DNA of 54,855 nucleotides from a virus. This document shows positions 27,473-35,409 of this stretch, in pieces. Numbering within the stretch: position 1 is the stretch's first letter; each line of letters opens with the position of its first letter. Below the pieces are notes generated by a model. The model saw only the letters and a list, made by a program, of their open reading frames with translations, was not told where the DNA came from and made no database searches. The stretch covers positions 1-54,855 of the IMG/VR virus record IMGVR_UViG_3300031280_000001. The stretch is one strand, 5' to 3'. A program made the position numbers and the translations under genes.

Positions 27473-27985
27473 GTGATAAAAGATTTGAAACCAATAACTG
27501 GATTTGAAAATTATTTAATAGATTGTTCAGGTAAAGTATTTAGCCTAAAAAGCAACAAATACCTGAAGCCCGGTGACAACGGGCGCGGATATTTTAAGGT
27601 AAATTTATGGCGAAATGGAAGGCAGTATACTATAACTATTCATAGATTAGTTGCTCAGGCTTTTCTCCCTAATCCTGATAACAAATCATTTATTAACCAC
27701 AAAGACGGAAATAAACTCAACAATACGGTATCTAATTTAGAGTGGGTGACGCCAGCTGAGAATAATCAACATGCTTATGATATAGGCTTAAGAAAATGGT
27801 CACCGAATTCGGGCCGAAAACTTATTCCTATTAATGTATACGATTATAAAACTGGCGAGTTTAAATCTACCCATGATTCTATAAGTGAAGCTATTGAGCT
27901 TTATGATTTAAATTATGGCGGTGTATGGAGGATGTTACATGGAAAATCGAAACACACAAAAAAATTAACTCTCGCTAAAATATAA
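27473..27985 (+). CDS. NUMOD4/HNH homing endonuclease, 170 aa
   Basis: Translation uses GTG at 27473. The N-terminus (LKPITGFENYLIDCSGKVFS) is a NUMOD4 DNA-binding motif. The HNH core follows (TITIHRLVAQAFLPNP, FINHKDGNKLNNTVSNLEWV, TPAENNQHAYDIG), and the C-terminus (PINVYDYKTGEFKSTHDSIS) is a NUMOD1-type recognition element. It starts about 12 nt after the last hairpin of the tmRNA-like gene. Confidence 0.9.
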   Translation: MIKDLKPITGFENYLIDCSGKVFSLKSNKYLKPGDNGRGYFKVNLWRNGRQYTITIHRLVAQAFLPNPDNKSFINHKDGNKLNNTVSNLEWVTPAENNQHAYDIGLRKWSPNSGRKLIPINVYDYKTGEFKSTHDSISEAIELYDLNYGGVWRMLHGKSKHTKKLTLAKI

Positions 27986-27988
27986 CAA

Positions 27989-28705
27989 ATGAAAAAACAA
28001 ATTTTACAGTTACAAGGTAGATCACGAACCATTACATCCTTTTTGGATAATCTGAACATTAATGAAAAAACTGTAGAAGAGTATAATAAACTCGGAAATA
28101 AAGGTCTGATTCATTGGACAGAATGGAGAGAAATTATGCAGGATGAGGAGAAGTACAAAAAGCTTTCTCCCATTGAACAACAAACACTTCATGAAAATTC
28201 CCGGTCTTTCACTCAAATGCTTACCGAACTTGACAATGAGGTTAAATACCTTATCAATACCAAACATACACTTGCCCTTTCTGATTGTCTTAATCATATT
28301 CTTTCCGTTAATCAATTATTTGATAAACTTGTTGATTTAATGGGTGGTCGTGATGGAAAATTTAGTTTTACCAAACTCAAATATGTTAGAGAAAAAGGTT
28401 GGGAAAAAACCTCTTACAAAGATAAAGTATTTAATCTGGTCACTGAATTAGATCTGCTTACCGAAGATTTTGGTGAATTTATAAATAATCCTGAAAAATT
28501 TAATTATGTTCAAATGATCGTAAATGCGATCATGAATCAAATTTATGTATCCCTTGTACAATCACTGGCATGGCTTAATAGTGAATATGATCGTATAGAG
28601 CAAGAAGGGATGCCAAAGGCTAGAGAATTTAAACTCCCGGAAATCCAGGTACCCAAAATACCGGAAGATGGCGAAACGGATCAGTCAGAAAAACCCAAAG
28701 AGTAA
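27989..28705 (+). CDS. Hypothetical helical protein, 238 aa
   Basis: The gene starts 3 nt after the HNH gene. The product is mostly helical and charged (RSFTQMLTELDNEVKYLINT, SDCLNHILSVNQLFDKLVDL), with a Pro/Glu-rich tail (PEIQVPKIPEDGETDQSEKP). It has no signal peptide, membrane helix or recognised motif. It may have been moved next to the endonuclease or be the ancestral neighbour. Confidence 0.6.
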   Translation: MKKQILQLQGRSRTITSFLDNLNINEKTVEEYNKLGNKGLIHWTEWREIMQDEEKYKKLSPIEQQTLHENSRSFTQMLTELDNEVKYLINTKHTLALSDCLNHILSVNQLFDKLVDLMGGRDGKFSFTKLKYVREKGWEKTSYKDKVFNLVTELDLLTEDFGEFINNPEKFNYVQMIVNAIMNQIYVSLVQSLAWLNSEYDRIEQEGMPKAREFKLPEIQVPKIPEDGETDQSEKPKE

Positions 28706-28734
28706 TTCTCTAGCTTTTTTTAAATTTAAAACTT

Positions 28735-28962
28735 ATGCAACTATCAAACAGAAACCGAATAACAGTACATTTATTTTATAATAAAGCAAAATCTATAGGT
28801 AAACATATTAAACAATTTATTTTGATTAACGTTGAATATGAAGATATACCATTGACAATCCAAAAAATTGTTACGGAGTATTATAATACGTACATTTATT
28901 ATGAAATCAAAACCATTACCGGAATCAAGGAAGAAATATGGGTAAACAGCAAATTGATATGA
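28735..28962 (+). CDS. Hypothetical protein, 75 aa
   Basis: The small basic product is predicted to alternate beta and helix (ITVHLFYNKAKSIGKHIKQF, YYNTYIYYEIKTITGIKEEI). It overlaps the next ORF by 25 nt and shares its direction. No family is recognised; codon usage matches neighbouring AT-rich small genes. Confidence 0.5.
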   Translation: MQLSNRNRITVHLFYNKAKSIGKHIKQFILINVEYEDIPLTIQKIVTEYYNTYIYYEIKTITGIKEEIWVNSKLI

Positions 28963-29171
28963 TAAGTACAAACATAATCCCATGGGTAAAAATGGAGAGT
29001 GTCAGGACAATCCGGGCATTCCGAATTGCCGATTGGCAGATGATGATCATACCCTCTCTACAGAAAAAAGCCTATCATGTAATTATTGATAGGGCCGGTG
29101 AGAATGGGCTTCTTGTTAATAGATTGATGTCTAAAGAGGATATATTATACGCCTACGGAATCAAGTTATAA
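28938..29171 (+). CDS. Hypothetical protein, 77 aa
   Basis: The start overlaps the previous gene. Met at residue 8 or 19 could be the true start. The product is short, with a probable helix plus a beta segment (KKAYHVIIDRAGENGLLVNR). It has no recognised family. Confidence 0.45.
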   Translation: MGKQQIDMISTNIIPWVKMESVRTIRAFRIADWQMMIIPSLQKKAYHVIIDRAGENGLLVNRLMSKEDILYAYGIKL

Positions 29172-29212
29172 AATACTAGTTTACTTAAATATTTCAATAA
29201 TACATTAAAGTC

Positions 29213-29350
29213 ATGCCGGCAGGTTACATTAAAATACGGAACAAATTTATCCGATTCGGATACAGTCGCAAGGAAGCAGAAGAGAAAGCCGCTAAAATTT
29301 GGAATGCCAAACATAAGGGTAGTGAGACAGTTGGAAAAGGCCGTGATTAA
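29213..29350 (+). CDS. Very small basic protein, 45 aa
   Basis: An ATG at 29213 opens a 45-codon frame to TAA at 29348. The product (PAGYIKIRNKFIRFGYSRKE then helix EAEEKAAKIWNAKHKG) is strongly basic and resembles small nucleic-acid-binding or regulatory phage peptides. Function is unknown. Confidence 0.45.
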   Translation: MPAGYIKIRNKFIRFGYSRKEAEEKAAKIWNAKHKGSETVGKGRD

Positions 29351-29380
29351 AAGTACAAATTTTTTATAAAACTATTTAAG

Positions 29381-30085
29381 ATGGAAACAAAGAAATTACA
29401 AGACCTCTCCTTTGAGGCTCGCTGCGGTTTAATTGCTAAGGTGATACACAGCGCCAATAGAGCATATAATGACGCAATCGGCGGTAAGATTCAGAATCTA
29501 TCGTGGGAAGAAATTCGTGAGGAGGAGCGCCAGGGACTCATCAAGGCTGTCATCAGTATGATCAAAGAGCCCAAGACCCCGGAAACATCTCATCAAGCTT
29601 GGTGTGAGGCTAGGAAGGCCGCCGGCTGGACCAAGGATAAGGTTTATAGCCAGCACAGAAAAACTCATCCCAATTTGATTCCTTATGCCGAACTTCCTTT
29701 TGAAGAACAGTTCAAGGATCATCTATTTATGGGCATTGCCAGCATTTTTGTTGGGGGTCTGGGTATGTTCTACATGCCTGAAGTAATGGGAGATCCAGTA
29801 GCTATTGATTCTGAAGATACCAAACTCCGCGTTGTGGAGGATGATGAGGATCTGAAAAAGGAAAATGCAGAGCCGGATAATCTTATCAATGGAGTTGACA
29901 AGATTTATGAGCCAGTAACTACAGATCAGAACCCTGCCGGGTACACAGTCACTGATGCAGCTGAAACCAGATTTGGCGGAAATCCTCCATCAGCGTTAGA
30001 TCCAAATGTATCTAATTCGATTGAAGAGATTAAGCCTAAAGCTAAATCTAAAGCTAAGAAACCGGCCCCTAAAGTAAATAAGTAA
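29381..30085 (+). CDS. RyR-domain protein, 234 aa
   Basis: Residues about 60-120 carry a RyR domain: KTPETSHQAWCEARKAAGW, then HPNLIPYAELPFEEQFKDHL. In ryanodine receptors this module is a repeat. Stand-alone versions occur in bacteria and Bacteroides phages with a suspected role in sensing ligands or nucleotides. The N-terminal 50 residues are helical (FEARCGLIAKVIHSANRAYN). The C-terminal 100 are acidic, then end in a Lys/Ala-rich tail (KPKAKSKAKKPAPKVNK). A short hydrophobic stretch after the domain (FMGIASIFVGGLGMF) may be membrane-associated. Confidence 0.82.
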   Translation: METKKLQDLSFEARCGLIAKVIHSANRAYNDAIGGKIQNLSWEEIREEERQGLIKAVISMIKEPKTPETSHQAWCEARKAAGWTKDKVYSQHRKTHPNLIPYAELPFEEQFKDHLFMGIASIFVGGLGMFYMPEVMGDPVAIDSEDTKLRVVEDDEDLKKENAEPDNLINGVDKIYEPVTTDQNPAGYTVTDAAETRFGGNPPSALDPNVSNSIEEIKPKAKSKAKKPAPKVNK

Positions 30086-30095
30086 AAACGATTGG

Positions 30096-30290
30096 ATGGA
30101 ATATCTAACAGAAGAACAACGTTTGAAGCGCATGAAACTGGGCCACACTTGCGGGAGTAGCGATCTACGCAGGCCCCCAGGTGGGCTATCATTTCTAGTC
30201 AAGGGGCATTATTCCCTTGATGGAACAAGACATAGTGATATTCATTTCGTTGTATCCGAGCGTCCTAAACAATTACCGCCTTATGAATAA
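30096..30290 (+). CDS. Hypothetical protein, 64 aa
   Basis: A short ORF starts 10 nt after the RyR gene and overlaps the next start (ATGAATAA). The sequence (MEYLTEEQRLKRMKLGHTCG) is helical then Gly/Pro-rich. No family is recognised. Confidence 0.5.
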   Translation: MEYLTEEQRLKRMKLGHTCGSSDLRRPPGGLSFLVKGHYSLDGTRHSDIHFVVSERPKQLPPYE

Positions 30291-30444
30291 AGACACAGTA
30301 TATTGTCCAGGGCATGGATGTAGTGCCAAATTGAAATGTGCCCATTATGCGCCCATAATGAAATTTATTTATCAACCATATTTTTTGAAAACCCCAGGTA
30401 AAGATGAAACCTGTGAACATTTCATTAAAATTGAAGAAAAGTAA
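30283..30444 (+). CDS. Small Cys-rich protein, 53 aa
   Basis: The ATG at 30283 overlaps the previous stop by 8 nt. The product has four Cys and three His in a CPGHGC ... LKCAHY ... ETCEHF pattern, suggesting one zinc site. It resembles the 68-aa Cys-rich gene at 30609 in general plan. Confidence 0.55.
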   Translation: MNKDTVYCPGHGCSAKLKCAHYAPIMKFIYQPYFLKTPGKDETCEHFIKIEEK

Positions 30445-30445
30445 G

Positions 30446-30477
30446 TTTGTTTTTCTCAAAATAAGTATCTAACTTTG
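30446..30477 (+). promoter_or_regulatory. Internal promoter upstream of 30.5 kb genes
   Basis: TTTG (30446-30449), 20 bp, TAACTTTG (30470-30477). The next ATG is at 30511. Confidence 0.7.
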
Positions 30478-30510
30478 TAGAAACTTTCACCTCTCAATAA
30501 AAACAGTGTC

Positions 30511-30606
30511 ATGAAAAGAAAATGGATTGTACAACTGGGAATGTTTGTAATAGCAATGTTGCTATTCATCTTCATAGTAAATACCTGCTCAACTATAGGA
30601 CTATAA
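30511..30606 (+). CDS. Membrane micropeptide, 31 aa
   Basis: ATG at 30511, TAA at 30604. The peptide has a basic start (MKRKW) then a hydrophobic helix of about 20 residues (FVIAMLLFIFIVNTC). It lies just behind a promoter and 2 nt before the next gene. It could be a small membrane effector or a leader peptide with a lipobox-like Cys. Confidence 0.45.
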   Translation: MKRKWIVQLGMFVIAMLLFIFIVNTCSTIGL

Positions 30607-30608
30607 TA

Positions 30609-30815
30609 ATGAAAATAGGAAAATTTATAATTTACAAAAACACGGTTCTTCAAATTAGGCCGGCCCAAGAAGAGCCCGGTAAAAAATGCCTTGGATGCTT
30701 TTTTGATGGTAGATGTAGAGACTCTGAGTTTATTACACAGTATTATGGACATCAATGTAGCGTTGATAACTCCATATACGTGAAGGTCGGAAAACTCTTA
30801 AAACAGAAAAAATAA
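30609..30815 (+). CDS. Small Cys-rich protein, 68 aa
   Basis: The start is placed at 30609 rather than at the longer upstream frame, because the upstream part overlaps the membrane micropeptide. The product has KCLGCFFDGRC and a later HQC that may bind zinc, and a basic C-terminus. The stop TAA overlaps the next ATG (TAATG). Confidence 0.6.
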   Translation: MKIGKFIIYKNTVLQIRPAQEEPGKKCLGCFFDGRCRDSEFITQYYGHQCSVDNSIYVKVGKLLKQKK

Positions 30816-31774
30816 TGACTACATACTCAACATTTAACCCATCAGCCAAGGATACGTATGTTGTCTTTGATGCACATTATATGGCTGTAATTAATGGAGT
30901 TTCCGATTCCTGGAGAGATGTAGGATTCCGGATGGCCAGGGCCTATAAATCCTGGGGGGATTATCATCTTTATGAATTACCCATGACGCAATTAATGCGT
31001 AAAGAATTCGAAAGTCCTAATGATCATAGATATCATATGCAGTATCGCCGGCACCCGCACGTAGAATGGGGCACTGGTGATATGTCCAGGGATCATGTAA
31101 CTGGTTTACTTTTATTAGCTTACTTCGGCGTCGAAGATTGCCGACATGAGGCTCTCCTCCGTCTTCAGGATATGATCAAATATTCAACCTGGCGGATCTC
31201 AGAGAGACATACATTTACTATTGATATGTGGGCCTGGATGAAGGGTATCCTCAACAAACGATGGAGAACTATCTGGTATATCTTGGAAATTCCAATCATG
31301 GGCTTAGCCAAAGCATGGAATGCCTGGTTACTGAAAAGAGGTAATTTCACTCTTCCGGAACTCAATCAAATAGACTTTGTAATGTCCAGAATCAATTATG
31401 ATGTCACAGAGAAACAAGCCAAACTTCGGGAAAAAATGTACCCATATTATTCAGTTGAGACTGTAGCTTGGCAAAATTACATCAATCCGGATTCACCTGG
31501 TAAGCGTTGGTTGAGTAAGATTATTTTGAAGATGGCTGGTGAGCATAATTATCTTGTACGTCTTCTGTGTGGTGATATGACGGTTACAAAAGACCAGGTC
31601 CTCATGTATCTTGAGACGACCGGATCTCGTTGGGGTGTTCTTCTTAATGAAGCTTGTCGGAGAACCATAAGGTTCCTTACCAATAAAGAGGCTCAATACA
31701 ATTGCCTTGAAGGAGATATATTAATAACCATCTGGAATGAGGTTCATCCAGAAGATCAAATCTTAACACGATGA
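30815..31774 (+). CDS. Hypothetical protein, 319 aa
   Basis: A soluble, Trp-rich protein with several charged helices (KRWRTIWYILEIPIMGLAKA). It has an aromatic N-terminal part (DTYVVFDAHYMAVINGVSDS) and HPHVEWGTGDMSRDHVTGLL, which looks like an active-site-type loop. No family is recognised. Translation is coupled to both neighbours: it overlaps the previous stop, and its own end overlaps the lipoprotein start by 4 nt. Confidence 0.6.
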   Translation: MTTYSTFNPSAKDTYVVFDAHYMAVINGVSDSWRDVGFRMARAYKSWGDYHLYELPMTQLMRKEFESPNDHRYHMQYRRHPHVEWGTGDMSRDHVTGLLLLAYFGVEDCRHEALLRLQDMIKYSTWRISERHTFTIDMWAWMKGILNKRWRTIWYILEIPIMGLAKAWNAWLLKRGNFTLPELNQIDFVMSRINYDVTEKQAKLREKMYPYYSVETVAWQNYINPDSPGKRWLSKIILKMAGEHNYLVRLLCGDMTVTKDQVLMYLETTGSRWGVLLNEACRRTIRFLTNKEAQYNCLEGDILITIWNEVHPEDQILTR

Positions 31775-32370
31775 AAAAACTATTATTTATTTTGATGGTT
31801 GCTACTTTAGTGAGCTGCAATTGTCTTATGCCTCAGCGAGTTCCGCCACAAACGGTATATGCAACGGATAGCTGTGAAACTGCCCTTCCGAACTATCTTC
31901 CCTTCTTTCGTGTAAGAGATAATTGTCCTGGACCAATAATTACTCAAACTCCAATTGCCGGTACTGTATTAGACACCGATAATCCTTATGTAGAGGTCCA
32001 TATCATTGCAACGGATATATCAGATAACCGGGATACTGTATCATTCGATGTATTCTTTCAAGATACTATTCCCCCAGTAATCACAGTTGATAGTACATTT
32101 CTATCTAACATAGATGCATTTGAACTACTGGATCTGGCCCAGGCTTCATTCAGACCGTATATATCTGATTCAGTGTGGAATACACATAATCTTGTAATGA
32201 TATCATCTCCTAATGGATCACACATGGGAGGGTGGTATCATAATAAATATGATATAATTACAGTAACTGAGGAGGATCTTGAGAAACTTGGGTATACAAC
32301 TTATAGACTTTACTTTACCGGCCCGGTACCGGCGTCAAAATTTCCGGAATTAGAGTATTCAGATCTTTAA
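31771..32370 (+). CDS. Lipoprotein with HYR/Ig-like domain, 199 aa
   Basis: The N-terminus MKKLLFILMVATLVSCNC is a lipoprotein signal with cleavage before Cys16. Residues about 50-110 resemble a HYR/Ig-like fold (APNYVEVHIIATDISDNRD-type spacing, then FQDTIPPVITVDST). The C-terminus ends with FTGPVPASKFPELEYSDL. An exported, membrane-anchored phage lipoprotein often blocks superinfection or remodels the envelope; that role is inferred. Confidence 0.7.
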   Translation: MKKLLFILMVATLVSCNCLMPQRVPPQTVYATDSCETALPNYLPFFRVRDNCPGPIITQTPIAGTVLDTDNPYVEVHIIATDISDNRDTVSFDVFFQDTIPPVITVDSTFLSNIDAFELLDLAQASFRPYISDSVWNTHNLVMISSPNGSHMGGWYHNKYDIITVTEEDLEKLGYTTYRLYFTGPVPASKFPELEYSDL

Positions 32371-32380
32371 AACAACAAAT

Positions 32381-32842
32381 ATGAAATATGTAATAGTAGA
32401 TATCGATGGTACTGTAGCTCACAGCGCTACTCGCCAAGCTAAGATTCTCCAGCTTCTGGAGGTTACTCCTATTAAGGAGATGCCATGGTCAGAATTATTC
32501 AAAGACTGTCAATTGGATAAACCACTTTGGGTGGTCATTGATTTAATACTCGCAATAGCTAATAAGTACCATATTGTATTTTGCACCAGCCGAAATGAGA
32601 CATTTAGAGAAAAAACCCGGGCTTGGATTGATGAATATATTGGTTTATGGAAGGCTCCGCTGCTTATGAGAAAGTCTATAAAGGACCATCGATCAGATAG
32701 TATCGTGAAGCCGGAACTCCTTAAGGAAGCTGGTATTACGACGAAGAATACAGCTTTTATCATTGAAGATAAAAATTCAATAGTTCAAACCTGGCGAGAT
32801 CTTGGTTTCACAGTTTTACAACCAATTAATAACGAATATTAA
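32381..32842 (+). CDS. HAD-family phosphatase (PNK 3'-phosphatase-like)
   Basis: The 153-residue product shows HAD motifs in order: VIVDIDGTVAHS (DxDGT nucleophile), VFCTSRNETF (motif II, Ser/Thr), Lys at LMRKSIKDHR and FIIEDKNSIV (motif IV). This layout matches the phosphatase half of T4-type polynucleotide kinase, which removes 3' phosphates from DNA or RNA and takes part in tRNA repair. A kinase domain is absent here. Other HAD substrates are possible. Confidence 0.82.
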   Translation: MKYVIVDIDGTVAHSATRQAKILQLLEVTPIKEMPWSELFKDCQLDKPLWVVIDLILAIANKYHIVFCTSRNETFREKTRAWIDEYIGLWKAPLLMRKSIKDHRSDSIVKPELLKEAGITTKNTAFIIEDKNSIVQTWRDLGFTVLQPINNEY

Positions 32843-32855
32843 TAAATACAACAAT

Positions 32856-33287
32856 ATGGATTGGTACGAACTTGCTAAATTACTTATGTGGACGCTATTT
32901 GCGACCACTTTCACAGCTGCCGTAGGAGTAGCCTTGGATCTTAAACTTATTAAATCCGGTAAAAAAGCCTGGCTTCGACCCAAGTGGTTATGGAACCTGG
33001 TTGAATTTGCAGTCATATTTGGTTTGATTACCTGGAAATATTCATTCCCATTGCCTTGGTGGCATATGGGCGTATTATATACCATTGCAGCATTTTTCTG
33101 GTGGATCTTGCATGACTATTGGATCAGTTTGGGACTTACAGGAGATCCTTTCTATCTAGGCCAGGGTAAATTTGACCGGATATTTTTTAAGGTGTTTAAT
33201 CAATTCGGCCTTCCTGCAGGATTGAACTTCATGATCGCCAAACTGGTCTGGATGTTTTTAGCGGGTACCGCATTCTTTAGCTTATAA
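32856..33287 (+). CDS. Membrane protein with about four helices, 143 aa
   Basis: The start is set at MDWYELAKLL (32856), because the longer frame overlaps the HAD gene. Hydrophobic segments lie near residues 5-26, 48-62, 66-90 and 122-143. There is no signal peptide. Small phage membrane proteins of this kind can be holin- or exclusion-related; function is unknown. Confidence 0.65.
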   Translation: MDWYELAKLLMWTLFATTFTAAVGVALDLKLIKSGKKAWLRPKWLWNLVEFAVIFGLITWKYSFPLPWWHMGVLYTIAAFFWWILHDYWISLGLTGDPFYLGQGKFDRIFFKVFNQFGLPAGLNFMIAKLVWMFLAGTAFFSL

Positions 33288-33289
33288 AT

Positions 33290-33490
33290 ATGAACTATTG
33301 GGTAATCACAATCGAATCACATAAGTTATCAGAAGTACCCAGTTGGGTTGACTTTCTGAAAGACTGTTTTGCCGCCGCAGCTCAGACGTCCGAACCGTTG
33401 AGCCAGGCATCTATAAACTCCCCAGAGGGGAAATTGGAATGCCATTTACTTAGACAACCATTTGATGGACAATTAAAATTAGACCTTTAA
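33290..33490 (+). CDS. Hypothetical protein, 66 aa
   Basis: It starts 2 nt after the membrane-protein gene. The product (MNYWVITIESHKLSEVPSWV) is mixed and soluble. No family is recognised. Confidence 0.5.
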   Translation: MNYWVITIESHKLSEVPSWVDFLKDCFAAAAQTSEPLSQASINSPEGKLECHLLRQPFDGQLKLDL

Positions 33491-33501
33491 AATCATTAAT
33501 C

Positions 33502-33663
33502 ATGAACAAGCACACTAAAACTTACACAATTTCAGATATGGAACGAGCTTTAATTAGCCAGGGCATGTTACCCCCGTTTGCACAAATAAATCGTATTGAT
33601 GTACACGATGATAGGTGTATTGTTGATATTTTATTTGAGGCGGATGATTGTATTAAGAAATAA
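33502..33663 (+). CDS. Hypothetical protein, 53 aa
   Basis: ATG at 33502, TAA at 33661. Sequence MNKHTKTYTISDMERALISQ, then RIDVHDDRCIVDILFEADDC, suggests a small alpha/beta fold. Its 3' end overlaps the -33 element of the holin promoter. Confidence 0.5.
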   Translation: MNKHTKTYTISDMERALISQGMLPPFAQINRIDVHDDRCIVDILFEADDCIKK

Positions 33664-33677
33664 AATGATTATCTTTG
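33648..33677 (+). promoter_or_regulatory. Holin-gene promoter
   Basis: TTG (33648-33650), 19 bp, TATCTTTG (33670-33677). The next ATG is at 33716. Confidence 0.75.
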
Positions 33678-33715
33678 TATTGAATTATTAAATCCTTTTA
33701 TAAATCTATTGTACT

Positions 33716-33943
33716 ATGAAATTCAGTTTGAATTTTAAGAAAAATCCCATCACTACGGTGGTTGGTTTATTGTTAATCGTTGTGGGTCTATTTCCTTATA
33801 TCTTCCCCGGAAGAGTAAGTTTGGACGAAGCAGGTCAGCTTCAAGGGCTGGTCACTAACCTGGGCGCGGGTGTGGAAAGTGTGGTTGAGATCGTAGCGGG
33901 TATCATTGCCATTTTCGCAAAAGACGTTGCAGCAAAAGCATAA
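33716..33943 (+). CDS. Holin-like membrane protein, 75 aa
   Basis: The product has a basic N-terminus (KFSLNFKKNP), two hydrophobic helices at about residues 12-30 (TTVVGLLLIVVGLFPYIF) and 53-70 (VESVVEIVAGIIAIFAKD), and a short Lys-ended tail. Size and topology fit a class II/III holin that opens the inner membrane to the endolysin. It has its own promoter and terminator, so its level can be timed apart from its neighbours. The amidase gene is about 14 kb away on the other strand. Confidence 0.65.
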   Translation: MKFSLNFKKNPITTVVGLLLIVVGLFPYIFPGRVSLDEAGQLQGLVTNLGAGVESVVEIVAGIIAIFAKDVAAKA

Positions 33944-33970
33944 CAAAGAGTTATTTCATATGCTATGTTT

Positions 33971-34014
33971 TTTCCTCTCCTTGGGCTACATGCCGGGGAG
34001 GGGGTTTTTATTTT
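33971..34014 (+). terminator. Rho-independent terminator after holin gene
   Basis: CCTCTCC (33974-33980) pairs with GGGGAGG (33995-34001), extended by flanking T-G/G-C pairs, and is followed by TTTTTATTTT. Confidence 0.8.
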
Positions 34015-34030
34015 ATGCACTGAATTTTAA

Positions 34031-34061
34031 TTTGACATACTAGCAAAAAAGATGTATCTTG
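34031..34061 (+). promoter_or_regulatory. Promoter for protease-like gene
   Basis: TTTG (34031-34034), 20 bp, TATCTTG (34055-34061), one T short of the usual -7 box. The ATG is at 34101. Confidence 0.55.
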
Positions 34062-34100
34062 TACACTCCAATTTTTTAATTTTTTATTATATTAAGTGAC

Positions 34101-35282
34101 ATGAAAACAATATTAAAGCGCATAAAAACAATTCGATTAAAAAAGCTATGGGCGTATCTTGTAAATGCCCTGCAGAAGTCTTTACGTTTTTTTGTTCGGG
34201 GCTGGCTCCGAATTAGAAAGATAGTATTAATTTTAATATTTTGTTTATCGATAAGTTTGGCTGGAGGTACATCGTATTGGTTATACCAACATTTTAGTCA
34301 GCCCCGTGAAAAATACGCAGTATTAATATCCGGGGGTGAAACACGATATGATAATGAGATGATTCATTCAGAATATTGGTATGATTTATTGATGACTTAT
34401 AAAAGTTATATAGATCAGGGATATACCCATAAAAATATATTTGTTTTTTATGGTCAAGGACCTGGCCATGATTTCGATAGCCAATATAATCATTATAATA
34501 TCAAAACCTATTTTCCCGGAATAAAAACTATTATTGATTATGATAATAGCTGGGAAACCATAAAAAGCGGATTAAAAGATATTGATTTTTATGTGACAAA
34601 ACATGATAAAATAACTATTCAGTGGGTCGTAGGCCATGGTGGAATACCCTACGGTTCCAGGGGGGATGAATATAATTCATATAGAGCATATATTGGGGGA
34701 ACCAACCAGTCTTATCAAGAGAAAGAAGATATTTATAAAGCCATAAATCAGATTGATGATTTTAAGCAGCGTGAAATATATTGGATGACTTGTCATTCTG
34801 GATCAATGGCAGTAGGTCAAAATAAATTTTCTGGGTTCCGTACAACTATTCTAACTTCCTCCAATTGGAATGAAGCTTCTTATTCATCCTATCCAGGCGG
34901 CTACACGGATGGGTGGTATGGATATAGTGGAGGATATATAACCAGTGAATTTAATTGGGTATTATATGGAATTAGGGATAATCAATATTTTGATAATACA
35001 AAATATAACTTCCATAATAGTAATCTGGAATATCCTATTACCCCTACTAAATTATATTATGAATTAAAGAATTCATCTTATATTAATTCAAAGGTACAAA
35101 TTGGCGGACTATCTCCAGACGCCGTGTATTGTCATGTAGTGGATACGCTAGATGATTGGTATACTAAAGCAAAGATTCCGATATATAAAGTACAACGTTT
35201 CTTTAAGCGTATCGAACAATTTCGTACTCATATTGAAGAGGCGGTAGCCAAGGTTCTAGGATATGAACCCATAAATCGTTAA
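34101..35282 (+). CDS. Membrane-anchored clan CD protease (legumain C13-like)
   Basis: The 393-residue product begins with a basic 40-residue segment and one membrane helix (IVLILIFCLSISLAGG, about residues 44-62). The domain beyond it starts KYAVLISGGETRYDNEMIHS, has IQWVVGHGGIPYG with His near 179, and EIYWMTCHSGSMAVG with Cys near 230. His-Gly then Cys with SGSM matches legumain-type C13 peptidases, whose motif is HGxxG and ExCxSGSM. The C-terminal part is polar. Topology would place the protease outside the cytoplasm. It has its own promoter, and a region of long hairpins follows. A substrate in host envelope or defence is conceivable but unproven. Confidence 0.78.
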   Translation: MKTILKRIKTIRLKKLWAYLVNALQKSLRFFVRGWLRIRKIVLILIFCLSISLAGGTSYWLYQHFSQPREKYAVLISGGETRYDNEMIHSEYWYDLLMTYKSYIDQGYTHKNIFVFYGQGPGHDFDSQYNHYNIKTYFPGIKTIIDYDNSWETIKSGLKDIDFYVTKHDKITIQWVVGHGGIPYGSRGDEYNSYRAYIGGTNQSYQEKEDIYKAINQIDDFKQREIYWMTCHSGSMAVGQNKFSGFRTTILTSSNWNEASYSSYPGGYTDGWYGYSGGYITSEFNWVLYGIRDNQYFDNTKYNFHNSNLEYPITPTKLYYELKNSSYINSKVQIGGLSPDAVYCHVVDTLDDWYTKAKIPIYKVQRFFKRIEQFRTHIEEAVAKVLGYEPINR

Positions 35283-35300
35283 TTAAATTTCAATATGGAT

Positions 35301-35332
35301 AGTAAAATTACCATTATTGCAGTAATTTTACT
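35301..35332. repeat. Perfect 11-bp inverted repeat
   Basis: AGTAAAATTAC and GTAATTTTACT flank a 10-nt loop, 18 nt after the protease gene. It may help end its transcript. A 15-codon frame beginning at 35295 spans it and is not called. Confidence 0.6.
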
Positions 35333-35409
35333 AATCCTGTAACGTTAGACCTAAGAAAATGGGGTTTATCGCCACTAGAGAAGTAATATATTCATTAAAG
35401 TATCACTAA

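Noticed and set aside
35295-35342. 15-codon hydrophobic ORF after the protease gene
   Set aside because: It coincides with a perfect inverted repeat that accounts for the sequence, and has no further support.
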